From the NCBI GenBank assembly GCA_013339765.2, contig CM023452.1, positions 163,811,187 through 163,875,186 of the forward strand: 64,000 nt of DNA, written 5' to 3'. The notes beneath the pieces are model-generated. The model was not told the DNA's origin. It worked only from the letters and a program-made list of their open reading frames with translations, and searched no databases. This document shows positions 39,966 through 50,051 of the stretch, piece by piece. The position numbers and the translations under genes are program-made. Within the stretch, counting starts at the first letter, position 1. Each line of letters begins with the position of its first letter. Source of the stretch: Haemaphysalis longicornis. Taxonomy: Eukaryota; Arthropoda; Arachnida; Ixodida; Ixodidae.

Positions 39966-40146
39966 CGACTCCCGTTTTAACTGCCCATTGGGCCGTACCA
40001 TCGCCTCCCAGTTTTCTTTTTGTGTGAATATTGCATCCGCTAAGAGTTCCGCTACCTGGAGATACCTCGTTTCTGTCTGTGAGTGCCCATCCGACTAATT
40101 AGTGGCTGTCTGAACACTCCACCGTGCCGGTGGGGCGCTAGCCCTA

Positions 40147-41821
40147 ATGGCCACCGCCGCGCCGCCGAACCTAGCAGCCTCCGGGCCTGCCGCTGCCCTG
40201 CCTGCAGCCACCGACCCGCTCCTGTCTACCCTGGACACAACCACTCAGAGCATGGACTTCGACGAACTAAGCGGTCGCACGATTCATCCCAACGGCCCTT
40301 GGACGAAAATTATCCAAGCTCGCAAGAATAACAAATCAAAGCCGAAAACTGCGTCTTCTACGCTTGTCGCTACAACATCCGCCGCGCCGAACGCCGCTTC
40401 TCCAACAACCCCTGCCGCCACCACAGTCGCCCCTGTAGGCTCCGCGTCAGCTGCCGGCATCCTGCCCGCACTCCGCCAGCCCCGCGTTCGCAAGCCCGTC
40501 ACCCCAAGCCTACCAGATTCTGAGTACGTCATCGTCTACCGTCCCCGCGCCGCAGGCACTGTCGCGCGCTGCTCAACTAAAGACATTGTGACCGCACTCG
40601 TTGCAGCTAGCAAGCTTCCTCCAGAACAGTTCTACGCCTCCATAACACTGCAAATACAACCCGCACAAAATCTGCTGGTGGCCTCAACTGCAAATGAAGA
40701 TCACGCCCTTCTGCTGAGCACTGTCGATCAACTTGCTCTCACGACCGGCATTCTGGAACTATCGCCCTACCTGAAACCCCCGCTTGGCACGGTTCGCGGC
40801 GTCATACACGGCCTCGATGAAGGCATTACCAACGAAGACCTAAAGGACCTCCTGGCAGCCAATGGACCCAGCCTACTTCACGCCAGACTACTGGGACGAA
40901 CATCATCAGCCCTTTTGACGTTCCAGGGACCCCACGTGCCCTTTTACGTAAAGGTGGGCTGTCTGCTGACCAGGTGCCGCCCGTACCGACGAGCAGTACA
41001 GTTTTGCCGCATTTGCGGCGACGTAGGCCACAGACAGGGACATTTGCCCGCGGCCGGACGAGCCGAAGTGTATCGCTTGGGGCACCCCGAGCCCCTCCTC
41101 CGACCACAACTGCCATCCCAGCTGCAAGCTGTGCTCCCTTCCACACATCACAGCGAGTAAAGACTGCCCCAAGCGTTTTCTTCCTCGAACAACAACGAAA
41201 CCCAAGACTTCGGCCGACCTCGTCGCACAGAAGGTCAACATTCCACCAGCCAAGCCTTCCCACCACGTCACCCAGGTAAGCTGGTCGCAAGTGGCTGCGC
41301 TTTTTCCCACTGCTCAGCATGCCGACTTCCCCCCTCTACCTACTCCTGTCACCACACCCCTTTCCCCACCTTCTTCCCCCTCTGAACTGACACTCTCCCA
41401 AGCACAAGCTCAATTTCAACGACAACTCAATCTTTTGATGGAACGAGTTGACAAGCTTGAACGTCAAACGCAGGAACGCCTAATTCAGATAGAGACTCAG
41501 AATGCGCTACTAATAGAAAAGATCAACACACTCCCAGTCTTCCAATCGCCCGAGGAAACAACCGTCCTCATCGATCGAAAAATCACAGAGGCCCAAACCA
41601 CAACGACCAACCTCATCCTCCGAATAAAAGACGCCCTCACCACACGAACAAAGGCAATCGAACAACAAATCACGGCCATGAACTCAGCACTCGTGAACCT
41701 TACGAAACAAGTCTCGGACCTCTCAAGTCGAGAACATACACCATATCCAAAGAAACAGAAGACCTACCCTCAACGAGACGTGGAAATGGCAGCAACTCTT
41801 GATGCACTCAAACATGAATAA
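40147..41821 (+). pseudogene. I-group LINE (40-45 kb): ORF1 protein, frameshifted
   Basis: The ATG at 40147 opens a 337-codon frame that is Ala/Pro/Thr-rich for about 130 residues, then folds into a nucleic-acid-binding region. CRICGDVGH begins the first CCHC knuckle near 41.01 kb; a one-base shift near 41.04 kb moves the rest (DIC..., then CKLCSLPHITASKDC, a second knuckle) into another frame. The final part (about 41.29-41.82 kb) is coiled-coil-like, with repeated Gln/Leu/Ile/Glu heptads. ORF1 proteins bind element RNA. The overlap with ORF2 is ATGAATAA (ATG 41814, stop 41819-41821), suggesting reinitiation. Confidence 0.85.
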
Positions 41822-44800
41822 TCATCCGCAAGCCATACAACGTCCCTTAACCATATGGCAATGGAATTGTCGTTCATTTCAAAGCAAGCGTATCTCCCTC
41901 TTACATCGCAGTCAGGACAAAAAACCAGATGTCATTGCCCTCCAGGAAGTTGATACCGCCCCTGTCACCCTACGGGATTACGAAACACACGTCTCACCAG
42001 CCTCCCCTCGCACGGCAATCCTGGTGGCACGCCATCTCACCGCGCAGATTATCGACATTCACTCCGAAATTGGCCATACATTTATAGAAATTCTTCCTAC
42101 TTCGCCTACCACGCCTAGTATATTCCTGCTTAACGTGTATAGCCCCCCACGAGAATCACTCGCTTCGCTCGTCCACCTCGTCCAACGTGCCCTCTGTCAT
42201 TCTCATAGGCACCCTTTACTATTATTGGGGGACTTCAATGCCCCCACACCTCATGGGGTTACTCTTCGGACAGACGGAAAGGCCAGGATTTGTTCACAAC
42301 CGCGAATCACCACCAACTATCTCTGTGGAATGACTTGACCATTCCCACTCGAATTGGCAACAGCGTCACCCGTGATACAAACCCTGACCTCACCTTCTCA
42401 CGCAACATCTCCCACCTCATCTGGGAACGCCTCGACGAAACCCTCGGAAGCGATCACCACATCATCCAAGTGACTCTCCCTCAACATAAAGCAAAAACGC
42501 GCATTGGACAAGCTACCCTTACTGACTGGAAATCCTTTCGCGAAGATCCTAACCCACTCCCCAACACCATCACGGACCTTGATCAATGGGTCTCTCAAAT
42601 TCAAGAAACCGTATCCCGGCACAGCAAAACTCTCCCTCTTACCTCCGAAAACCCAGTCATGGATGCTCATCTTCTCCACTTATTAGACGCCCGCAAGGGC
42701 CTACTTCGCCGATGGAAAAAACAAAAACATAACAAGAAACTCCGCCGCCGGATCAACGAGATCACCCAAGAGGCAGCCCAATACGCCCTCACGCTACATC
42801 AGCAAAACTGGGCTACCTTTTGTAACAGCTTGCAAGGAACGCTTGGAGCTACAAAGACATGGCACATACTGCGATCGCTTCTCGGGGACAAACCCTCCAA
42901 ATCTGCTACGGCACATCACCTCAAACGTTTGCTTCACAACTACCCCGGACCCCAAGACCAGCTACTCTCCGATATCAAAACCACCCTATTTGGGCCTCCC
43001 CCTTCTTCTACAATAGGTCATCCAGACTACTCAGGAGGCCCCAAATCCCACCCTAGATGCCCCTTTTACAATTCAAGAACTTCAAGACGTCCTGGCCAAG
43101 CTCACCCGCAACACCACTCCCGGCCACGACCGCATCAATAACAAAACCCTGCGTAACCTCGACAACGACTCTCTCCAAGCACTACTCGACTTTTTCAACT
43201 CGCAATGGACCCAAGGCACTGTTCCAGCCCAGTGGCGACATGCGGATATAACACTTGTCCCGAAACCTCACAAACCGCTCTCCATTAATAATCTCCGCCC
43301 GATCTCCCTGACATCATGTCTAGGCAAGCTTTACGAACACCTCATTCATACTCGCCTTACAGCCTATCTTGAAGACAACAATCTAGTCCCGCATACGATG
43401 ATTGGTTTTCGAGCTCACCTTTCAACGCAAGACGTCCTGCTCCAAATCAAAGAAGAGGTTCTGGACCATCTCAGCACATCCACCCCACGAGCCATCCTGG
43501 CTCTAGACGTCAAAGGAGCCTTTGACAATGTCTCCCATGCTGCCATCTTAAAGAACCTACAAAGCACCAATTGCGGCCTCCACACCTAAAATTACGTACG
43601 TCAATTTTTAACTGGCCGGACAGTTACGATCGGAATCGGTGACCTCCGTAGCTCTGCTTTCCACCCACCACCCAAGGGCACGCCACAAGGCTCAGTAATA
43701 TCCCCACTCCTCTTCAACGTCGCACTTCTCGGGTTACCACCAGCTCTTGACTCTCTTTCTCACATTCACTACGCACTCTACGCCGACCGACCTCACCATC
43801 TGGACTATTGGTGGATCAGTAGGCGACCAGGAAGACTCACTCCAGCAAGCTATCAATGCCACTCTCACCTATTTGACAACCTGCGGGACTTACTTGCGCC
43901 CCGGAAAAATCGTCTCTACTCGTTCTCCGTGCCCGCTCTCGTGGCAGACGCCCACCTCCACCGCCTGAGCCCTCACTCACCATACAGGGTAAACCCGTTC
44001 CCAAGGTGACCGTTCTTCGGGTACTAGGACTTCAAATTCAACAAGATGGGGCTGGCCACGCAACTCTCACCCAACTGCAAACCACCGTAATGCAACTAGT
44101 CGGCCTCATTCGACGAATCACCCACCGCCATCACGGCCTTAAGGAGCGCGACTCTGTAAGCCTTGTACAGGCTCTCCTAATAAGTCGCATAACATACGGC
44201 ACGCCGTATCTCACACTAAAACCTGCTGAAAGTAATAAATTAAACGCCCTCATACTGAGAAGTTACAAAATGGCACTTGGGCTACCTATCACCACGTCAA
44301 CAATCCGTTTCCAACAACTCGGGGTTCACAACACCCTTGAGGAGCTCATCGAGGCGCATCTCACCAGCCAAAAAGAACGCCTCCTCCTGACAACCACCGG
44401 TCGCTCAATATTAAGTCGTCTCGGGTATCCGCTCCCCCCACCGGAACATACTCTTCAACGCATTCCACCAGCTATCCGTCGTCACATCACTGTCTCCCCT
44501 ATACCCCGCCATATGCACCCAACGTATAACCAAGGCCGCCGCAAGGCGCGGGCTCCCCACCTCTACGTCAAGTACGGATCTCGGGACGACACTCGATACG
44601 TGGATGCCTCTCCATACTCCTCTCACTCAGCCCACACGTCAGCCGTTGTCGACTCCACAGGAAGTCTTGTGAACTCAGCTACCACCCCTACCAACAACAT
44701 AACAACAGCAGAAGAAATTGCAATCGCCTTGGCCGCCTACACCGATCTAGAGTACGTGACAATCCTGACAGACTCCCAGACCGCTTGCCGCCACTACCAA

Positions 44801-45359
44801 GATGGACGAATCTCGGCCCTTGCCCTCCGCATTCTTGCCCCAACGATCAGCGCCAATTCCCGATATCCGCATCGTGTGGACACCGGGTCACGCGGCTCTC
44901 ACGGGGAATGAGGCGGCCCACGCCTCTGCCCGCGCCCTCATACCCCGGGCACCCACGGGAGCCGACGACCCAAGTGCTTCTCCGCCCATACCCCTCCGCT
45001 ACGCTGACATCCTTGCCCATTTACGCCGACAACGCCAGCACTTCTCTCCACCCCATCCGAACCTTCCCAAGACCGACGAGTGCATCTTACGACGGCTGCA
45101 AACCAACACCTTTCCCCATGGCACACGCCTTCATGCTATGTATCCTGCACAGTACTCTCCAAAGTGCAAACACTGCCCATCCCCATGCACCCTATACCAC
45201 ATGGTGTGGGAGTGCCACCTAACCCCAACTCTACTCCCTCTTCCCAACCCAACCCCTGAGCAGTGGGAGGGCCAGCTGGCTAGCGGCGACCTGGGTGACC
45301 AGCAACAGCTGATATCCCGGGCGCAACTGGCCGCACGTGCCCAGGGCCTCCTGGACTGA
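41814..45359 (+). pseudogene. I-group LINE (40-45 kb): ORF2 endonuclease, RT, RNase H, zinc knuckle
   Basis: The domains in order are as follows. Apurinic-type endonuclease: WQWNCRSF (41.86 kb), ALQEVD (41.94 kb), LLLGDFNAPTP (42.22 kb) and SDHHIIQV (42.45 kb). Reverse transcriptase: RNTTPGHDRINN (43.11 kb), NNLRPISLTSC (43.29 kb), ALDVKGAFDNVSH (43.50 kb), GTPQGSVISPLLFN (43.68 kb) and the catalytic Y-A-D-D split by one extra C at 43788. RNase H: YVDAS and TAEEIAIALA and LTDSQTA (44.60-44.78 kb), then VWTPGHAALTGNEAAH (44.87 kb). Last comes a CKHC...H....C knuckle (45.17 kb). Breaks near 42.29, 43.05, 43.59 (stop), 43.79, 43.95 and 44.85 kb make it inactive. APE-RT-RNase H order is that of the I group. 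Confidence 0.92.
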
Positions 45360-45404
45360 GGACGCCCCCCAAAAGAGAGGAACGGCTCAACTAACTCCGT
45401 TCCA

Positions 45405-45436
45405 GCTCAATAAAACGTTTTCACCACCACCACCTT
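45405..45436 (+). terminator. LINE 3' end with CACC tail
   Basis: AATAAAACGTTTT followed by CACCACCACCACC ends the 40-45 kb LINE. The AATAAA is the expected polyadenylation-type signal, followed by the simple-repeat tail. Confidence 0.7.
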
Positions 45437-45560
45437 CAGGATCCGTTCCCACTAATCACCACTGATGAGCACTGGGAGGCCGTGCTCTGCAGATCCGATC
45501 CGGACCTTCCGGTCTGGTTGTACGGCAGGGCTGAGGAGGTCGCTCGTGAGTGGACCTCGT
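45437..45560 (+). pseudogene. Tail fragment of a second LINE just downstream
   Basis: A frame reads TTDEHWEAVLCRSDPDLPVWL and GRAEEVAREW. It matches the EQWEGQLASGDLGDQ...RAQLAA end of the upstream LINE and the corresponding end of the copy at 9.3 kb, but differs enough to come from another family. Confidence 0.65.
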
Positions 45561-45750
45561 TAAGTGGAGGTCGCCGGTGTGTGGTGAGTGGATGTAACGT
45601 ATCTAGTGCAGAATTGCACTAATTTAGCTTATTTTACCCGTGCCGCAAACTACCTCCGTTTCCACGAGTGACTGTCGTGTAGGTGGGCTGCTAGATGAGC
45701 TTGTCGGCCTGTAGTCGCGTGTCTACACTGCTATCTGTGGTGTCGGTTCG
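45561..45750. other. Short unassigned stretch
   Basis: No gene; it may be the leader of the transposase relic that follows. Confidence 0.4.
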
Positions 45751-45753
45751 TCA

Positions 45754-46130
45754 GTGGTAAATTGTGCGGCCACAAAACGAAAAGGTTTGTCTTTCCAAGA
45801 AAACACCGCAATTTTAAATGCCCTATGGCCGGCGAAGAATCAGAACGTAGCCTTCCCGTACGGTATACTAGCTGGTACCCGCTCGTCAATTTTTAGTGCG
45901 AAAAAAGCGCAGTTCACGAAAAGGCACAGTTTCAGCATAAGTTTGTTGCTCGAAACGCGTTAACACTCCGAAAAGTGTCAAAAGGCTACGGCGCCGGAAT
46001 CCGTTACCAAGCTCCGAAAAGTGTCAAAAGGCTACGGCGCCAGAATCCGTTACCAAAACAAAATCAGAGAAAGCAGATACGATCAGAAAAGCAGAGAAAA
46101 GAGAAAGACCATGAAAGAATCTGGTGCTAC
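45754..46130 (+). pseudogene. pogo/Tigger-type (CENP-B-like) transposase, N-terminal relic
   Basis: The frame from 45754 reads TKRKGLSFQENTAILNAL, then NVAFPYGILAGTRSSIFSAKK. This matches the pattern KRK-x-L-(S/T)-x-x-E-K-x-x-I-L...(I/V)A..YGI...T.STI...K of the CENP-B N-terminal helix-turn-helix used by pogo/Tigger transposases to bind DNA. After about 70 codons the frame is interrupted, and a 46-bp tandem duplication scrambles what would be the second DNA-binding domain. No catalytic DDE core is seen. The family assignment comes from pattern memory. Confidence 0.6.
45966..46057. repeat. 46-bp tandem duplication
   Basis: CTCCGAAAAGTGTCAAAAGG...GTTACCAAG occurs at 45966-46011 and again at 46012-46057 with two differences. 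46 is not a multiple of three, so it breaks the frame. Confidence 0.95.
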
Positions 46131-47995
46131 TTAGGGTACTTTTGTGAATACGGGGTAAGTGATATTGCTTTTTTCTAGTGCCGTGTAGTTACGAAGCTCG
46201 TGGAAAAGCAGTAAGTGCAATCATGGCGTTTTTCCTGTTAAAAAATTTATTGAAGGGCGAGTTCACCGTCACTGTTATCAAGCATTTTGGTTTCATTAGT
46301 GCATCATTCACGGGAGTCTTAACTCAAAATCTGCACGTAACGAAAATATTCTTACGACGAAAAATTGCGAACTTTAGTCAAGTTCATTATATCCAGCCTT
46401 AACTATATTGTAATCGTCAGCCATTTTTTGTTTCTGGAATAGCACAATTTCGCGTTACTTAACTTCGGGTTTATGAGCCTGAGTAAAATTCAATTCAATT
46501 GTGTAAATGAAATAAACTAGATTATAAAATAAACTGGCGGAAACAAAGTAAAGTTAACACACATACTAGTAAAGAATAACATACATAAGTGTCCTTAAGT
46601 GTCCTCAAGCCTTAAGTGTCCTCGCGAACGTTTTATTTCGCTTCAATCAGTGTTTTTATCGTTGACCACACATAGAAAATATTCAAGTTTGCCAAGTCAA
46701 AGCATTTGCGCAAAGAAACCTACTGTAAGAATAGGTTTTCATGGCGACTTTGCAGAGGAATGAAAGCAGCACTAAAAAATTAAACCCCAAAAAGTTTTTT
46801 TCTCCGAACCCGTTACAACCCGTCTGATCAGTTCGAACCGATTCGAACAGAAACAGAATGGTGCTCCAGAACCGAACTCGGAACTTAACCTGAAAGGTTT
46901 GAACACTAACCTGAACCGAACCCGATAAAATTCCGGTTCGAGACCCTGGTCGCAACACCTGTTGACGCAGAGGCATCTCGCACGCCGCGCTTCGCCTTGT
47001 ATTCATGTAAAGAACCTCAGCGTTGCAAAGGCAGCTTTCGAAACCCTCTAAAACACTTTTATCAGCGCACTGTGTCCACGTGTTGTCATTCTTTGCAATT
47101 CTATCGCTAGCTCTGTTGACACAGCGAGGCGAAAATAAACAGAGCGCAGCGAACATCTTTCCGACATGCCTCATTCACTGCTCCCGCAATTCAAAGGACC
47201 ATAGGACCGACCATATATATTACAATGAAGAACCCGTCCCGAATTAGCCTTCAACTTCATCGAGAAGATGAGAATGAATTATGACAGTTAGTATTGCAGT
47301 TCACCAGAACGGACACATCGCACTCAAGGTATGTGCCTCCTACACCTCTGCTGAACGGGGCGGAGAAGATTAAACAAACGTCTGCCCAAACCTGTAACTA
47401 CGTTAAAATAACGCCACATTTACAGTATGAAGGAAAGCAGGGACGCGGTCGTTGCAGCTAATAATGTAGAAGATGAGCGGTCGCGCGTATAGCCGTTGCT
47501 GACAAGGTACACGACGTCCGGCAAATAGCACTCACCAAGAACAATACTGCACTCCTGCCAGGGTTTCATAGCATCTAGTCAGTCATTTCAACCACGGCTG
47601 TGGCTAGAGCGCGTCCTGCGGTAATATAAGCCCGCTACTAAAGCGACGTCACCGGTTTTTTCTTTATTTTGTAAAAAAAAAAATCCGCGTCTGGGCATTG
47701 CTTCGCCCTCCCTAATGTAGCGTAAAGTACAAACCGAAGGCAACCTAATCAGTCAAAATTGTTGAAACAAAATGTTAAAATACGTAAGATCCCGACTGAA
47801 ACCACCGGCATTGATACTACGAAGTTAACACGGGCCTCTACACCATAACCGCACACGCTGTTAGCCGTAGTAGCCTAGTATTAGATACTCGAATGTCATC
47901 AGACTGCACTGTAGCGATGGCCGCAGCGCTGAGCGATAGAGCCGTCGGATGGCAATCTAGACACTGCGATCAACAAGGCAGGTCCGGCGCGTGAA
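46131..47995. other. Unassigned DNA with a GAACCG-rich patch
   Basis: No gene is supported. GTCAAGTTCATTATATCCAGCC at 46.38 kb may be a decayed Tigger-like end. 46.80-46.95 kb is the degenerate CCGAAC repeat already seen at 24.2 kb. An 11-bp poly-A run lies near 47.67 kb. Confidence 0.45.
46800..46950. repeat. Degenerate (CCGAAC)n-like repeat, copy 2
   Basis: CCGAACCCG, GAACCGATTCGAAC, GAACCGAACTCGGAAC and TGAACCGAACCCG follow each other. Related to 24.17-24.33 kb. Confidence 0.65.
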
Positions 47996-48770
47996 CACAG
48001 TCAGGTTGCTTCCAGAGAAGCCGATGCGTATGTCACTTACCGGTCGCTGAGCGGCGGCAAGACAGAGCAACTCCGGGCCGGTATCCCTCTACGCCAAGCA
48101 GGGTGCTGTAGCGTTCGCCGAGTTCGGGACGGACACGGAGTCGACGAATGCGTGGGGCGGCTTCGTGGGAACCAGCTCGATCTGAGCCTCGGCTTCTTCT
48201 TCTCTTTGAGGTGGCTGTTGGGGCTCGAGCTGTGAGTGGCTGCGTGATCGCCAAGAATGGCCGCCACTTCCTCCTGCAAGCTGGTTTCTCTGGTGGTCTT
48301 CAAGATACAACAAAAAATTTCTCGGAGAACCCTAACTACGCTAACATTGCCTGAAGGCGAAGGCCTGGCGATTCTTACCGACGACGTTTTAACTACTAAA
48401 TTGGAGAGACAAGCCAAGCCAAGGCTGCGAACGCATACGTTTTGCATCGCTCTGCCTTGACGCCGTGTGTTATATTATACCCGGCATCCTGCCTGTTATG
48501 CGCTGTTGCAAACAGTAAAGAACCACCCCTGGCGCCGACTCATAAGGTTCGTCGTCCCCTGCATCCTCCTGCCTCGTCGCCCGGCCGATCGTCTTCTTCG
48601 GTCCAGCAAGTAGGCCTAGCCCGCCGGCAAGAACGGCGGCGGCAGCGCGCTGCCGCTGCGCGGGCTACCCCGCACGTGGAGCCAGCGGAGCAGTCAAGGC
48701 AGCTCCATCGTCACGCCGAGCGCCCCTTTACTTGCGGGGTCGCGAGCCCTGCCATGGCAACGACGTGAAA
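47996..48770 (+). other. Probable 5' untranslated region of the second large LINE
   Basis: GC-moderate stretch immediately before ORF1. An 18-bp perfect palindrome, GCGGCAGCGCGCTGCCGC, lies at 48639-48656. Several open frames of 67-136 codons occur on both strands without known domains. The 5' end of the LINE is not defined. Confidence 0.4.
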
Positions 48771-50051
48771 ATGGACACATCTCAACCACAAGTGAGTACT
48801 CCGATATCGCCGTCAAGCGCGGTTAAGAGGGCCACCCGAGTCTACAGTCCCGGAACGAAATGCAAGCAGGACGAGTCAAAACGATCCCGCCCGTCGGCTA
48901 TGTCAACAACAGCTTCGCTGGCACCTGAAGGCCTCCTCGTATAGGTTGTCATCAAACCCCGAACTAGCTTCGACATGTCCCACAATACCCAATCGGCTGA
49001 TTCAAGCGGCAGTGGCCACCTGTCCTCAAATCCCAGGCTTCGTGGTTTTGCCGTGCACCAGCCTACCAATACCATATCGGTATGGGTGCCCTCTTGGATC
49101 AAGCCACTGTGCTTACAGTCGTAAACAGCATACAGGTCTCGAAGTCTGACTACATACAGGTTCAAGCATACCTGGCAGCTGGAATGGACTTAAGACGCTA
49201 TGTGGTGTCTGGCGTAGACTCACGGTGAGGCACCTGAACAGCTTCGCCAGGAGCTCCTACTGCCATCCTCACGAAGTGGTCGCGGTCCGATACATGGGCA
49301 AAAGTCGCACCTGTCTCGTGACCTTGCGGGGCCCGCCTACTCCTCCGGACCGTATCATCTACTATGGTTGCATCTTGCGCCCCCTCGGCCGTTTAAGCCA
49401 TCAGTTGTATACTGCTACGCATGTTACAGACAAGGGCACATGAAATCCTCCTGCCCTTACCCGCCGAAGGAAGACCCTATGGAAGCCACGGCTCCACAGA
49501 CTTTCCGATGCGGCCTCTGTAAGTCCGATGACCACGAAATTACCCTCCCGGAAGTGCCCTACGAAGTTGGAGGCAAACAAGAAGTTCGTGAGCGCCGTTC
49601 AAAGCGAAACGAAATTCGCCGTGAATTTCCACTGCCAGATCAGGTGCCGACCTCTAATCGATACGCTGTTTGGCTCCCTTAGAGGAAGGACGCGGCTGCA
49701 GCTGAACCTCCAGCGACAGAGACGATAACGTATAGTGCAGCGGTTAAAACGCCCCGTGCTGGCCGTCGACGTTCATCACCCGTACAAGAATCACCTGCTT
49801 ATGATATGGAGGAAGAATGGGAAATTGATAACACACTGGCTACGTTACAAAAAGAAATTCAGCGTCTTAAGCAACGCCGTGCAATTCTTCAGCGCCAGCG
49901 CGTGAACAACCGCTCCACTGAAACCCAATCCGCGACCCTGCCTGTGCCTCCAGTTATCCAGGGTTCCACGTCGACAACCATGTCACCTCAAGAACTGCTG
50001 TGTTTCGGTCGCGAAGCAACTCCAGACTCTCACCTCGGTGTTGTTGGCTAA
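48771..50051 (+). pseudogene. I-group LINE (48-54 kb): ORF1 protein, frameshifted
   Basis: The ATG at 48771 starts a Ser/Thr/Lys-rich leader, which is interrupted near 48.94 kb. The core reads TCLVTLRGPPTPPDRIIYYGC (in part, 49.31-49.37 kb), the RNA-binding-like region preceding zinc knuckles. Next come CYACYRQGHMKSSC (49.41-49.45 kb; C-x2-C-x4-H-x4-C) and CGLCKSDDHE (49.51 kb), a second knuckle whose last cysteine is lost. The end (49.80-50.05 kb) has a coiled-coil-like run, LATLQKEIQRLKQRRAILQR. This is the ORF1 architecture of I-group and R1-like LINEs. At least four frame changes are needed to read it. Confidence 0.82.
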
